From: Bacillus halotolerans
Lineage (GTDB): Bacteria; Bacillota; Bacilli; Bacillales; Bacillaceae
Assembly: GCF_001517105.1 (NCBI RefSeq)
Contig: NZ_LPVF01000008.1
Location: 962,942-1,026,941, forward strand
Reading direction: 5' to 3'
DNA length: 64,000 bases
The first letter of the stretch is position 1. The number at the start of each line of letters is the position of its first letter. The notes below the pieces were generated by a model. That model had not been told where the DNA came from, did no database searches, and worked only from the letters and a program-made list of their open reading frames with translations. Shown piece by piece: positions 36,398 to 46,559 of the stretch. Made by a program: the position numbers and the translations under genes.

Positions 36398-37156
36398 TCA
36401 TATATTGATCGTAAGTTCAACAGGGCAATGGTCGGAGCCCAAGACGTGTGCTGATATCTTGGCATCATCAATCTGCCCCTTAAGACTCTCAGAAACAATA
36501 AAGTAATCCAGACGCCAGCCGATATTTCTGTCCCGGGCACCCGCACGATACGACCACCAGGAATAAGCGCCTTCCAGATCAGGGTATAAATAACGGAATG
36601 AGTCGATAAAGCCGGCTTCCAAGAAACGAGTGAATGCTCCTCTTTCTTGATCAGAAAAACCCGCGTTATTCCGGTTTGCTTTTGGATTCTTCAAATCAAT
36701 TTCCTGATGAGCCACATTTAAATCACCGCACAGGATAACCGGTTTTTTCTTGTCCAATTCGAGAATAAACGCTAATAAAGCCTCTTCCCATTGCAAACGG
36801 TAATCAATGCGTTCCAGCCCTCTTTTTGCATTAGGCGTGTAAACGGTCATCACATACACGTTTTCAAATTCCAGCGTAATCACTCTGCCCTCTTGATCAT
36901 GCTCTTCTATTCCGATTCCGTACATGACACGCAGCGGCTCTTGTTTTGAAAAAACAGCCGTGCCGGAATATCCTTTTTTCACAGCATAGTTCCAATACAC
37001 ATGATAGCCTTCAGGCTGAACATCAACCTGGCCATCCTGTATCTTTGTTTCCTGAAGACATATGATATCTGCATCCTCTTCCTTCAGATAAGAAAAGAAA
37101 TCCACCTTTCTCATGACAGCCCGCAGGCCGTTTACATTCCAAGAAATCAGCTTCAT
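36398..37156 (-). CDS. exoA: Apurinic/apyrimidinic endonuclease ExoA (XthA family)
   Basis: 252 residues, exonuclease III family, which cuts abasic DNA in base-excision repair. Catalytic motifs are complete: [25 protein letters not shown], the YSWWSYR loop, and the C-terminal [11 protein letters not shown] with the catalytic Asp-His. In B. subtilis it acts with Nfo during spore outgrowth. ATG at 37156. It is separated from rpsR by a terminator. Confidence 0.96.
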   Translation of the reverse strand: MKLISWNVNGLRAVMRKVDFFSYLKEEDADIICLQETKIQDGQVDVQPEGYHVYWNYAVKKGYSGTAVFSKQEPLRVMYGIGIEEHDQEGRVITLEFENVYVMTVYTPNAKRGLERIDYRLQWEEALLAFILELDKKKPVILCGDLNVAHQEIDLKNPKANRNNAGFSDQERGAFTRFLEAGFIDSFRYLYPDLEGAYSWWSYRAGARDRNIGWRLDYFIVSESLKGQIDDAKISAHVLGSDHCPVELTINI

Positions 37157-37179
37157 ATTTGTTTCATCCCCCCTATAAA

Positions 37180-37214
37180 AAAGAGCAAGAACCCGAAGGT
37201 CCTTGCTCTTTACG
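37180..37214 (-). terminator. Terminator of the rpsF-ssbA-rpsR operon
   Basis: AAGAGCAAGGACC, loop, GGTTCTTGCTCTT with T6 on the minus strand, just after rpsR. Confidence 0.9.
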
Positions 37215-37221
37215 TATCAGC

Positions 37222-37488
<267 letters not shown>

Positions 37489-37503
37489 TTAGCGATATTC
37501 TCA

Positions 37504-38022
37504 TTAGAATGGAAGATCATCATCCGAGATGTCAATCGGCTTGCCGTCGTTGGCAAATGGGTCATCATTAAAGCTGTTCCCCTGATTGCGTCTCTGGTTG
37601 TTTTGATTTCCCCCGAATGGATTATCATTTTGGCCTCCGCCAAAGTACTGGCCTCCGCCGCTGTTTCCTTCGTTGTATCCACCTGAACCAGAACCGCCGC
37701 CGCTTTTCGGCTCAAGAAATTGAACACTTTCAGCTTGGACCTCGGTCACGAAGACACGCTGCCCTTGCTGGTTTTCATAGTTTCTTGTTTGTAAACGGCC
37801 ATCTACGCCTGCAAGGCTTCCTTTTTTCAGGAAGTTTGCAACGTTTTCGGCTTGTCTTCTCCAAGTGACACAATTAATGAAATCGGCCTCACGTTCTCCA
37901 GACTGGTTCGTAAATGTACGATTCACAGCAAGAGTAAACGTGGCAACAGCCGCACCGTTTGGCGTATAACGAAGCTCTGGGTCTTTTGTCAGTCTTCCGA
38001 CTAATACAACTCGGTTAAGCAT
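37504..38022 (-). CDS. ssbA: Single-stranded DNA-binding protein SsbA
   Basis: 172 residues: OB-fold ([20 protein letters not shown] through about 106), a Gly/Asn/Gln-rich linker and the conserved acidic tip DISDDDLPF that recruits repair proteins. Essential for replication and competence DNA handling. ATG at 38022 after AGGTGG; four in-frame upstream codons lack support. It lies between rpsF and rpsR, the standard bacterial arrangement. Confidence 0.98.
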   Translation of the reverse strand: MLNRVVLVGRLTKDPELRYTPNGAAVATFTLAVNRTFTNQSGEREADFINCVTWRRQAENVANFLKKGSLAGVDGRLQTRNYENQQGQRVFVTEVQAESVQFLEPKSGGGSGSGGYNEGNSGGGQYFGGGQNDNPFGGNQNNQRRNQGNSFNDDPFANDGKPIDISDDDLPF

Positions 38023-38062
38023 AAGAAAGACCACCTTTTACCATTATATATTTCAAAATTGC

Positions 38063-38398
<336 letters not shown>

Positions 38399-38424
38399 AA
38401 TAATTCTATTACTCACAATTTTAT

Positions 38425-38453
38425 ATTATACCAAAGCTCTTGTCCCTTTACAA
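38425..38453 (-). promoter_or_regulatory. Promoter of rpsF-ssbA-rpsR
   Basis: TTGTAA (38448-38453) and TATAAT (38425-38430) with a 17-nt spacer on the minus strand. The -35 overlaps the area just after ychF. Confidence 0.75.
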
Positions 38454-38460
38454 CTGCATC

Positions 38461-39561
38461 CTATACATTAAATCGGAAATGAATAACATCTCCGTCTTTT
38501 ACCACGTAGTCTTTTCCTTCAAGACGGACTTTTCCGGCTTCCTTCGCTCCTGCCATGCCTCCGCCCGCAAGAAGATCATCATAAGCAACCGTTTCAGCGC
38601 GAATGAAGCCGCGTTCAAAGTCACTATGAATAATTCCAGCGCATTCTGGGGCCTTCATGCCTTTTTTGAATGTCCAAGCTCTGACTTCCTGCTCACCGGC
38701 TGTGAAATATGTTGCCAGCCCAAGCAGAGAGTAAGATGCTTTAATCAGCTGATCAAGACCTGACTCTTCAATTCCCAGCTCTTCAAGGAACATTTGCTTT
38801 TCATCGCCTTCAAGCTCAGCGATTTCAGATTCAATCTTCGCACAAACAACGATGACTTCTGCGTTTTCGCCGGCAGCGTATTCACGAATCTTCGCTACAT
38901 ATTCATTGCCAGACGGATCAGCCACTTCCTCTTCACTTACATTCGCAACATACAAAATAGGCTTTGAAGTCAGCAAATGAAGCTGCTTTACAAGCTTTTG
39001 CTGCTCTTCAGTAAACTCAACAGAACGAGCAGGCTTTTCATTTTCAAACGCTTCTTTCAGTTTAGACAAAATGTCAAACTCAAACACAGCCTCTTTATCT
39101 TTTTGCTTTGCAAGCTTGCTGACACGTGTAATCCGCTTTTCAACTGTTTCCATATCAGCGAGAATCAGCTCAAGATTGATCGTTTCGATATCATCAATCG
39201 GATCAACTTTACCGGAAACGTGTGTAATATTATCATCAAAAAAAGCACGGACAACGTGGCAGATCGCGTCAACCTGGCGAATATGAGAAAGGAATTTGTT
39301 ACCGAGACCTTCTCCTTTAGACGCGCCTTTTACGATTCCTGCAATATCAGTGAATTCAAAAGCAGTCGGCACAGTCTTCTTCGGTTTGACCAGCTCAGTC
39401 AGCTTTCGCAGACGATCGTCCGGTACTTCTACAATTCCCACGTTCGGATCAATTGTACAGAACGGGTAGTTGGCTGATTCGGCACCGGCCTGTGTAATTG
39501 CGTTAAATAATGTTGATTTCCCGACGTTCGGCAAACCGACAATTCCAGCTGTTAAAGCCAT
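38461..39561 (-). CDS. ychF: Ribosome-associated ATPase YchF (YyaF, OLA1 family)
   Basis: 366 residues. P-loop [14 protein letters not shown] and the switch regions through [20 protein letters not shown] give the Obg-family G domain, which in YchF prefers ATP; the coiled-coil insertion and C-terminal TGS domain ([10 protein letters not shown] to the end) are present. It binds ribosomes and affects stress responses. ATG at 39561 is chosen because MALTAGIVG is the family start; the frame runs 29 codons further without support. Confidence 0.95.
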   Translation of the reverse strand: MALTAGIVGLPNVGKSTLFNAITQAGAESANYPFCTIDPNVGIVEVPDDRLRKLTELVKPKKTVPTAFEFTDIAGIVKGASKGEGLGNKFLSHIRQVDAICHVVRAFFDDNITHVSGKVDPIDDIETINLELILADMETVEKRITRVSKLAKQKDKEAVFEFDILSKLKEAFENEKPARSVEFTEEQQKLVKQLHLLTSKPILYVANVSEEEVADPSGNEYVAKIREYAAGENAEVIVVCAKIESEIAELEGDEKQMFLEELGIEESGLDQLIKASYSLLGLATYFTAGEQEVRAWTFKKGMKAPECAGIIHSDFERGFIRAETVAYDDLLAGGGMAGAKEAGKVRLEGKDYVVKDGDVIHFRFNV

Positions 39562-39654
39562 TCTTTCATCTCCTCTATATAAAACCGTCATTGCATTAAC
39601 GTATTTTGAACCTAGAGCAATTATAAGGAGGTTCACTGGAAAAGACAAGCTGAC

Positions 39655-39698
39655 AAAAAAGCATTTTCAGCCTGCTGAACCCTCTCATTATGCTTTTT
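39655..39698 (-). terminator. Terminator of yyaE
   Basis: AAAAAAGCAT and ATGCTTTTTT enclose an inner TTCAG/CTGAA stem on the minus strand. The 5' arm overlaps the last codons of yyaE. Confidence 0.75.
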
Positions 39699-41691
39699 TC
39701 AAGCCCACTAAACAGTCAAAAAGCGTACTTCCCATTCCATTATCAGAATTTGTATCATTTGTCAGCGTATTAACGGAGCCGCCAAAAGCCGCCCACATGC
39801 CTTCATCTATATTTATCGTCTTCGGATGAGCCTGTTTCATCACTTTAACTTTACCATTCAAACGGCCCCGATCATTGAAAATGACAACCTCGTCTCCATC
39901 CTGAAGATTCTGCTCAGCCGCTATATCTGAAGAAATATCAACCTGTATGTGCTGAAGCTTCTCGATGAACGGAACATGCTGTGAATGATTAGAGCGCTGC
40001 GGATGAATGGACAAAAGCGTGTAAGGGTATTTTTCGGCAAGTTCTTCGTTATGGTAAACAGACTCCTCAGGCACTTCCAATTGAAGTGCACCGCTAAATC
40101 CTTTTTCTTCAGCTAAAGACGAGGTGAACTCAAATTTTCCGCTTGGCGTCAGAAACGTAAAGTCATCCCACGGCACCTGTTTAACCGGAAGCGGGAGGTG
40201 GCCTTTTTCTTTCAAGTGCTCAAGCGTTACACCGTCTGCCTCCAATGAAGAAAGCCCCATCTCCAAAAGGTCTTCAGTACTGTGTTCAAAAAGCTCTCCA
40301 AATCCAAGGCGCTTTGCAAGCTCTGACCATATCCATCTGTCTGACTTCGCTTCACCCTGCGGTTCCACCAGCTTCTTCCCATACTGAACATAATGATGGT
40401 ACATACTGGAATAATAAATATCCTCTTCTTCAAAAACAGTGGCAGTGGGCAAAACATAGTCGCACAGCTTTGCCGTATCGGTCATGATGGAATCAATCGC
40501 TACTGTCACCGGAACCTTTTCAAACACCTGTCTTACTTTATTGGTATTCGGCACCTGAGTCAGCGGGTTCCCGCATGTCACGATAATCATCTCGATCGCA
40601 GGATCATCAGCGGTTAAAACCTCTTCAGCCTGTGTCATCATTGAAAAAGAACGTGATTCCGTTTTTAATTCCGGCAGCGCCAGCTTCGTTTTTGCAAAGC
40701 TTTCACCAATCTGGACATTGCCAAAATTTGCACCGCCGCCTTTAATCCCAACGTTTCCGCTTGCCGCAACAAGCGCATCAATCCAGCGAATCGTCCCGCC
40801 GCCATTTTTGTACCGCTGCATACCAAGCCCCATAAAAGTAGACACTGGACCATCCGCATACAGACCTGCAAGAAACTCCAGCTCTTCCATCGTAGTTTCT
40901 GTTTTCGCAGTAAACTCCTCGAGAGAAACCGTGCTCAAAAGCTCTTTTACATCATCAAACCCGACAGAATGCTGAGAAATAAAATCCTCATCCGTTCTTC
41001 CCGTCTCGATCAGAACCTTCAAAACAGCCGCGGCAAGCCAGCCATCCATTCCCGGCTTTACAGAAATATAACGGTCAGCCAGTTTTGCTGTCGGATTAAA
41101 AATCGGATCAATCACCATCAGCGTTGCGCCCTTTTTCTTTACCTGCTGCAAATGGTGATAAAGGTGCATATTTGTCCTTGATACATTTCTGCCCCACACA
41201 ACGACGTGTTTGCTGTTGTAAATATCAAGCGGCCCGTGCCCATACGAACGGCCGAAATCCCAGCTTTGCGCCTCTATACCCGAGCCCCAGCAAATGCTTC
41301 CGACAATCTCTGTCACACCGCCATACGCATTAAAAAAACGCTGATCTAGCGCTTTTAACAAACCGTTATTGGCATAATCATGGCTGTGCAAAACTGCTGT
41401 TGTTTCTGACGTCTCCTTAATGTCCCGAAGTTTATCGGCGATTTCATCAAGAGCCTGCTCCCAGGAAATCCGCACAAACTCGCCATTTTGTTTTTTCATC
41501 GGATAGCGAAGCCGATCAGGCGAATTTGTTTTCGTTTCTAGCATTCTGCCGCGGCCGCAGATTTTCCCTTCCGTAATCGGATGGTTTGGATCTCCGTCCA
41601 CTTTTGTTACCTTTCCGTCATCAACAGTCACCACAAAACCGCAGCTGTCCCAGCAATTCAGAGGGCATGCTGACTGATGCACTTTGCTCAT
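39688..41691 (-). CDS. yyaE: Molybdopterin oxidoreductase YyaE
   Basis: 667 residues of the DMSO-reductase/formate-dehydrogenase family. The N-terminal iron-sulfur binding Cys pattern is visible in ACPLNCWDSCG and KICGRGR. Molybdopterin-guanine-dinucleotide binding regions are in the middle (WGRNVSRTN) and at the end (RSNHSQHVPF; NDRGRLNGKV). The substrate is unknown; no partner subunits lie nearby. ATG at 41691 after GGAGA; a frame of 12 more codons upstream is unsupported. Confidence 0.9.
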   Translation of the reverse strand: MSKVHQSACPLNCWDSCGFVVTVDDGKVTKVDGDPNHPITEGKICGRGRMLETKTNSPDRLRYPMKKQNGEFVRISWEQALDEIADKLRDIKETSETTAVLHSHDYANNGLLKALDQRFFNAYGGVTEIVGSICWGSGIEAQSWDFGRSYGHGPLDIYNSKHVVVWGRNVSRTNMHLYHHLQQVKKKGATLMVIDPIFNPTAKLADRYISVKPGMDGWLAAAVLKVLIETGRTDEDFISQHSVGFDDVKELLSTVSLEEFTAKTETTMEELEFLAGLYADGPVSTFMGLGMQRYKNGGGTIRWIDALVAASGNVGIKGGGANFGNVQIGESFAKTKLALPELKTESRSFSMMTQAEEVLTADDPAIEMIIVTCGNPLTQVPNTNKVRQVFEKVPVTVAIDSIMTDTAKLCDYVLPTATVFEEEDIYYSSMYHHYVQYGKKLVEPQGEAKSDRWIWSELAKRLGFGELFEHSTEDLLEMGLSSLEADGVTLEHLKEKGHLPLPVKQVPWDDFTFLTPSGKFEFTSSLAEEKGFSGALQLEVPEESVYHNEELAEKYPYTLLSIHPQRSNHSQHVPFIEKLQHIQVDISSDIAAEQNLQDGDEVVIFNDRGRLNGKVKVMKQAHPKTINIDEGMWAAFGGSVNTLTNDTNSDNGMGSTLFDCLVGLKKA

Positions 41692-41741
41692 CGCCGTCTT
41701 CTCCTTACCTTCTATATGAAAAAGCATGAGTGTCAGCCTTT

Positions 41742-41948
41742 TTATGAAGTAGGCTCCTCATGCTTGACCAGTACTTTTTTTACTTTTCTTTCAAATTCTT
41801 TTCTCGGAATCATCACGCTGTGAGAGCAACCCTCACACTTAATCCGAATATCCATTCCCATACGTATAATTTTCCATCTGTTTACTCCGCATGGGTGCGG
41901 TTTCTTCATTTCTACAATATCTTTCAGGCCAAAGTCTTTATCCGCCAA
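41742..41948 (-). CDS. yyzM: DUF951 small protein YyzM
   Basis: 68 residues of the DUF951 family, with VEMKKPHPCGVNRWKIIRMG and IRIKCEGCSHSVMIPR. The Cys residues (HPCG, KCEGC) may bind metal. Usually found near ychF and spo0J in Firmicutes. Function unknown. ATG at 41948, RBS GAGGTGAAGG. Confidence 0.85.
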   Translation of the reverse strand: MADKDFGLKDIVEMKKPHPCGVNRWKIIRMGMDIRIKCEGCSHSVMIPRKEFERKVKKVLVKHEEPTS

Positions 41949-42041
41949 GACCCTTCACCTCTCTTCATAAACTGCTGAATCTATTGTACAAAAAAACTGA
42001 TCATTAGAGCAATCATCATACCCAAAAAGAAAGGAATCCTC

Positions 42042-43058
42042 TTATTTCCATTTACTTAAAATAGGGTATAACAGCAAACAAACTAATAGATAAAGATTCA
42101 GCATTCCATAAATGGGATATAAAAAAGCGATTAAATCGGAAAAACCGAAAGAAGTAAAAGGCACCATCAACACTAACAGAATCAATACGATTATCCATCT
42201 CGGCATGTGAAGAAAAGCCATCAGCCGGCTGGACAATCCGAATAAACCAGCCACCGTCGTCGTATATATGGCAAGGCACAGCACCGCAGTCATACATAAA
42301 AAAAGAAGATAAGGGGCACCCTCCAGAATGGCAAATAGCGGAATTTCAAATTGAGAAAGGGAGCCAGCCAGCTCTACCAACGTTTCATTATATACAAAAG
42401 AGATCACGCCAAAAATAAGACCGCTGGCCACACTGGCGATTTTAGCTTCCCCCAGCCCTTTCATTTCTTTCCCGACAGACGATAAAATCGCGACAACCGA
42501 AAGAATATTTAAAGAAGTAAACGTTATGCTGGCAGGCCAGTTATACTGCCGGCTCAAATCTATCGTCCACGTATGGTGATGAGTGCTCTGAAATGAAAAT
42601 AACGCATACATCAGCCCGGCAACTAAAATAGGAATTAAAATGCCATTCACAGATAAAATCCCTTTCACATCCCAGAAAAATAAAAACACCGTCACGATGC
42701 AAAGCAGCGCAATTCCCCACCAAAAAGGGAGCTTGTACATTTGCAGCGTCACTCCGCCTCCGGCGATCATCACCATGGTTGTAGAAAATAAATAAAAGAC
42801 AATGAGAATATCATAAATTTTCGCCAGCCACGGCCCCATTAAATGTTCAAGAACCGGAAGAAAGTGAGTGGATTGAACCTTAAAACTGATTTTCATCACA
42901 ATATAAGACGAGAAAATGAACATCACTGTAAACAGCACAATAGCCAGTCCGCTTTCTGCGCCAAAAAACTGCCATATCTCCTGACCGCTTGCATATCCGG
43001 CGCCGATCAGGCTGCCTAATATAAGCAGCATCCACCTCATTCCAGCTCTCCACAACAT
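42042..43058 (-). CDS. yyaD: YkvI-like membrane transporter YyaD
   Basis: 338 residues with about ten TM segments. The first segment LLILGSLIGAGYASGQEIWQ is the family mark of YkvI/YyaD, relatives of LeuT-fold amino-acid transporters. Function unknown. ATG at 43058 follows GAGGTG at 5 nt; a GTG two codons upstream is part of that RBS. Confidence 0.85.
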   Translation of the reverse strand: MLWRAGMRWMLLILGSLIGAGYASGQEIWQFFGAESGLAIVLFTVMFIFSSYIVMKISFKVQSTHFLPVLEHLMGPWLAKIYDILIVFYLFSTTMVMIAGGGVTLQMYKLPFWWGIALLCIVTVFLFFWDVKGILSVNGILIPILVAGLMYALFSFQSTHHHTWTIDLSRQYNWPASITFTSLNILSVVAILSSVGKEMKGLGEAKIASVASGLIFGVISFVYNETLVELAGSLSQFEIPLFAILEGAPYLLFLCMTAVLCLAIYTTTVAGLFGLSSRLMAFLHMPRWIIVLILLVLMVPFTSFGFSDLIAFLYPIYGMLNLYLLVCLLLYPILSKWK

Positions 43059-43467
43059 TATCACCTCATAAGTACAGAGTTCAGCTTGTTTCCGTTATTG
43101 TTACTATATAGAGCACTAATAACAAAAATGCCTATTTTCATAGGAAAACAAAAAATAATGGTTGAATTTGAAAATACCATACAAAATACACATAAAAAAA
43201 GACTGCCTAAACAGACAGTCAAAACATAGAATCCCATCCTCCGCTTTCTTTACCATTCCTTTATACGCTTCTTCACCAAGATATCATTTTCAATCATTCA
43301 GTTATTCCAATCTTATCGTAATCTTCATTAGGCGTTCCGCATATTAATGATTCCTTTTACCAAAACAGCAGACCGTATCTTGCTTCACCTGAAGCGCTGC
43401 GGCACAATACTTGTAAATAACCTCTATCTTCTCCTCTTTGTATCCAAAATCATTAAACAGACACAAA
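43059..43467. other. Intergenic yyaD-yyaC
   Basis: Contains a small hairpin at 43195-43224 (GACTG and CAGTC, T7 on the minus strand) that could end a minus transcript coming from the yyaC side. No gene is supported. The right end holds the yyaC promoter. Confidence 0.6.
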
Positions 43468-43497
43468 GCATAAAAAACCTAACTGCTGGATATAATG
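43468..43497 (+). promoter_or_regulatory. Sigma-F promoter of yyaC
   Basis: GCATA (43468-43472), a 15-nt spacer and GGATATAATG (43488-43497) fit the forespore sigma-F pattern GYATA and GGNNANANTR. yyaC is known as a forespore gene. Confidence 0.75.
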
Positions 43498-43565
43498 TAA
43501 ACAACCTTACATACCAAAAAAACACATCCCTAGCAATTCCGATACCTAACAAGGAAGTGAAACCT

Positions 43566-44183
43566 ATGAATCGAAAAGGCGGGCTTTTTTCTTCTCAGGA
43601 ACGAGTAAAGCAATATGTTTCACATACAGATACAGCTGCAGCAAAACAAATACAAACGATTCTTTCTTCATCCTTACGTAAAGCTGCCGGCAGACCGATT
43701 GTTGTGGTTTGTATCGGAACAGACCGTTCAACTGGTGACTCATTAGGCCCGCTCGTAGGAATGAAACTCAAACAGATGCAGCTCACCAGATTCCACGTCT
43801 ACGGCACTCTGTCTGATCCTGTGCATGCTGTAAACATGAAGGACAAATTGATGGAAATTCACAAATTACATAAAAACCCATTTATTGTAGCAGTGGATGC
43901 TTGCTTAGGGCGTGTGAAAAGCGTAGGTTCATTCCAGATCGGAGATGGCCCACTAAAGCCTGGTGCCGGTGTACAGAAGGATCTTCCTGAGGTAGGAGAT
44001 CTCCATGTGAATGGAATTGTAAATGTGAGCGGTTTCATGGAGTACTTTGTTTTACAAAATACAAGACTTCACTTGGTCATGAATATGGCAAATGTTCTTG
44101 CTGAAGGACTGAGTTTAACAGATCGAACAGAGTGGCGGCAGGAACGGCTTAGTCCGCTGCAAAGACTCACAGGACGATTATAA
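43566..44183 (+). CDS. yyaC: Forespore protein YyaC (GPR-related peptidase-like)
   Basis: 205 residues of the Spore_YyaC family, distantly like the germination protease GPR and HybD-type peptidases. The core motif CIGTDRSTGDSLGPLVG is present. ATG at 43566 has AAGGAAGTG upstream; an open frame begins 73 codons earlier but is non-coding sequence containing the promoter. The sigma-F promoter ahead places it in the forespore. It is convergent with spo0J. Confidence 0.88.
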   Translation: MNRKGGLFSSQERVKQYVSHTDTAAAKQIQTILSSSLRKAAGRPIVVVCIGTDRSTGDSLGPLVGMKLKQMQLTRFHVYGTLSDPVHAVNMKDKLMEIHKLHKNPFIVAVDACLGRVKSVGSFQIGDGPLKPGAGVQKDLPEVGDLHVNGIVNVSGFMEYFVLQNTRLHLVMNMANVLAEGLSLTDRTEWRQERLSPLQRLTGRL

Positions 44184-44189
44184 AACAAA

Positions 44190-44216
44190 AAACCATCTTC
44201 AATAGAGATGGTTTTC
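44190..44216. terminator. Bidirectional terminator between yyaC and spo0J
   Basis: AAACCATCT, short loop, AGATGGTTT with A and T runs. Confidence 0.85.
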
Positions 44217-44221
44217 TTTCA

Positions 44222-45070
44222 TTACGATTCTCGTTCTGATAAAAGCTCTAAGATCCGTTCAAGATCCTCATTGGAGAAAAACTCAATTTCGATTTTGCCT
44301 TTTTTCTTTTGTCTCTTAATATTTACTGTTGTACCAAAATAATTTTGGAGATACGATTCCCGTTCTTTGATAATCGCATCTTTTACAGGCTCTTTTTTCT
44401 TTGTTTCACGTGGAACATTCTGATTTAATTGCTGAATCAGCTGCTCAAGCTGGCGAACGTTAAGCTGTTCTGCAATCACTTTTTGCACAAGCGGTTCAAG
44501 CTTGTTTTTATTTTTCAAACCAAGAAGTGTGCGGCCATGCCCCATAGAGAGCGTGCCTTCCGCAATCAGCTGCTGAATGTTCTCAGGCAATGTCAGCAAT
44601 CTTAAATGGTTGGCAATATGCGGTCTGCTTTTTCCGAGACGTTTTGCAAGCTGCTCTTGCGTGACATCTAAGTGTTTGAGCAAAGAGTCATAAGCCTGAG
44701 CCTCTTCCAGCGGTGATAAATCCTCACGCTGAAGGTTTTCCAGTAAAGCAATTTCTCTCATTAACGCCTCTGATAATTCACGGACAATCGCTGGAACTGT
44801 TTCTAAACCTGCAAGCTTTGCCGCCCGAAAGCGCCGTTCACCCGCAACGATATCATAGCCTTTTAAAGATTTTCTGACGATAAGCGGCTGGAGAATGCCA
44901 TGCTGCAGCACAGATTCTTTGAGCTCAGCCAGAGCTTCGTCGTCAAAGTGTTTTCTTGGCTGATAAGGATTAGGGCGTAAATCGGTAACTTTGATTTCCT
45001 CAACTGTCTCTTCAGACAAATCAACCTGATTAAACAACGCATTAATCCCTTTTCCAAGGCCTTTAGCCAT
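44222..45070 (-). CDS. spo0J: Chromosome-partitioning protein Spo0J (ParB)
   Basis: 282 residues. ParB-box motif VAGERRFRAAKLAGL (CTP-binding arm), ENLQREDLSPLEEA, the HTH KRLGKSRPHIANHLRLL and the C-terminal dimer domain are complete. It binds parS and slides as a CTP-dependent clamp, loads SMC and controls Soj. Overlaps the soj end by 8 nt, in one operon with soj. The gene itself contains a parS site. Confidence 0.98.
   Translation of the reverse strand: MAKGLGKGINALFNQVDLSEETVEEIKVTDLRPNPYQPRKHFDDEALAELKESVLQHGILQPLIVRKSLKGYDIVAGERRFRAAKLAGLETVPAIVRELSEALMREIALLENLQREDLSPLEEAQAYDSLLKHLDVTQEQLAKRLGKSRPHIANHLRLLTLPENIQQLIAEGTLSMGHGRTLLGLKNKNKLEPLVQKVIAEQLNVRQLEQLIQQLNQNVPRETKKKEPVKDAIIKERESYLQNYFGTTVNIKRQKKKGKIEIEFFSNEDLERILELLSERES
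44402..44417. promoter_or_regulatory. parS site inside spo0J
   Basis: TGTTTCACGTGGAACA, one mismatch from the parS palindrome. The parS within spo0J is the known origin-proximal site of B. subtilis. Confidence 0.95.
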
Positions 45071-45824
45071 TCGCAGCCACTTCCTTTGCTAAATCTAAAT
45101 ATACTTCCGCACCTCTTGACCGCGGATCGTATAAAATGATGGGTTTACCGTGACTCGGTGCCTCACTCAGACGTACATTACGCGGAATAACAGTCTGATA
45201 TACTTTATCTCTAAAGTATTTTTTTACCTCTTCAATCACTTGAATGCCAAGATTTGTCCGGGCATCAAGCATCGTCAGCAATACGCCTTCAATCATTAAA
45301 TCAGTATTCAAATGCTTTTGCACAAGACGTACGGTATTTAATAATTGGCTCAGTCCCTCCAAGGCATAGTATTCGCACTGTACAGGAATGACAACTGAAT
45401 CTGAAGCAGTCAACGCGTTAATTGTCAACAATCCCAATGACGGAGGACAATCAATAATTATATAATCATAATTCTGCTTCACTGCTTCAAGCGCTCTCTT
45501 AAGTCTCACTTCTCTTGAAATTGTCGGAACCAGCTCGATCTCAGCTCCTGCAAGCTGTATCGTCGCAGGAATCACATCCAAATTCTCTACTGAAGTTGCT
45601 TTAATAATATCTATTACATCTGCATCATCTACTAAAATATCGTACACACACTGATCTACATCGGCTTTTTCAATCCCCAATCCGCTCGTTGCATTCCCCT
45701 GCGGATCAATATCTACCAGCAGAACCCTTTTCCCTATGTAAGCTAAGCATGCTCCAAGGTTGACAGACGTCGTTGTTTTTCCGACTCCGCCTTTTTGGTT
45801 CGTAATTGCTATGATTTTTCCCAC
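45063..45824 (-). CDS. soj: Chromosome-partitioning ATPase Soj (ParA)
   Basis: 253 residues. Deviant Walker A NQKGGVGKTTTS (about 9-20), DIDPQGNATSGL and DCPPSLGLLT (A' and B motifs). Soj regulates DnaA and, with Spo0J, origin segregation. GTG at 45824 follows TAGGTGACATC at good spacing; a longer frame upstream (12 codons) is unsupported. Confidence 0.97.
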   Translation of the reverse strand: MGKIIAITNQKGGVGKTTTSVNLGACLAYIGKRVLLVDIDPQGNATSGLGIEKADVDQCVYDILVDDADVIDIIKATSVENLDVIPATIQLAGAEIELVPTISREVRLKRALEAVKQNYDYIIIDCPPSLGLLTINALTASDSVVIPVQCEYYALEGLSQLLNTVRLVQKHLNTDLMIEGVLLTMLDARTNLGIQVIEEVKKYFRDKVYQTVIPRNVRLSEAPSHGKPIILYDPRSRGAEVYLDLAKEVAANG

Positions 45825-46072
45825 GATGTCACCTACTTTCACATGAACATGTACTGTCATGTTTCTATTTTATCAAAAAAAGATTAAAGCGTTTCACTTT
45901 TTTCATCATTTTGTTTTTTATCAGAAGGGAATATTTGAAAATTTAATCGGCGCTTTATGGCTTTCTCTTATAAATTCTTAAACTGATATGTTTTTTTGAC
46001 TTAAAAAAGGGATTTCTAATAGAAAAAAAGAAGAAGTTACAATGCAGAAAGTACAAACAGGACGGTGATCAT

Positions 46073-46513
46073 ATGGTTTACAAAACAAAAAGAGATGCAC
46101 CCGTTACTCTTATGATTGTGTTTCTCATATTACTGATACAAGCAGATGCCATAGTTCCTTTTGTGCTGGGACATATGAGGATATCCGGCTGGATCATTTT
46201 TGTTCTGCTGACTCTTTTAAACGTGCTCATCATTTGGAGTTTCATTGATCTGAAATATGTATTGAAGGAGCACCGTTTGATCATTAAAGCCGGATTGATC
46301 AAACATCAAATTCCTTACGAAAAAATCGACAAAGTGATACAGCAAAAGAAGCTGTGGTCAGGTTTTCGGCTTATTGGCTCACGGCATGCGATTACGATTT
46401 ATTATCGGGGAGGCTGGGGACATGCAGTCATTTCTCCAAAAGACATGGAAGAATTTATCCACAAGCTCAAAGAAAAGAATTCTAATATAACAATCGTAAC
46501 TAAAAGTAATTAA
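46073..46513 (+). CDS. yyaB: PH-domain membrane protein YyaB
   Basis: 146 residues with two N-terminal TM helices (about 12-55) and a bacterial PH-like domain (LKEHRLIIKAGLIKHQIPYE, ITIYYRGGWGHAVISPKD). Function unknown. ATG with ACGGTGATCAT upstream. Convergent with noc across a strong terminator. Confidence 0.85.
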   Translation: MVYKTKRDAPVTLMIVFLILLIQADAIVPFVLGHMRISGWIIFVLLTLLNVLIIWSFIDLKYVLKEHRLIIKAGLIKHQIPYEKIDKVIQQKKLWSGFRLIGSRHAITIYYRGGWGHAVISPKDMEEFIHKLKEKNSNITIVTKSN

Positions 46514-46528
46514 TTCCCTTTTAGCGAA

Positions 46529-46559
46529 AAAGCTCTCCTGAACAGCAGGAGAGCTTTTA
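46529..46559. terminator. Terminator between yyaB and noc
   Basis: AAAGCTCTCCTG, loop, CAGGAGAGCTTTT; strong and bidirectional. Confidence 0.92.

Noticed and set aside
38977..39477. 166-codon plus-strand frame
   Set aside because: Antisense to ychF, whose protein is conserved over the whole stretch.
43230..43400. Possible minus-strand small gene upstream of yyaD
   Set aside because: Frames are broken by stops every 15-40 codons and no RBS-start pair leads to a product longer than 15 residues.
43610..43628. parS-like TGTTTCACATACAG
   Set aside because: Only the left arm matches; the right arm lacks GAAACA.
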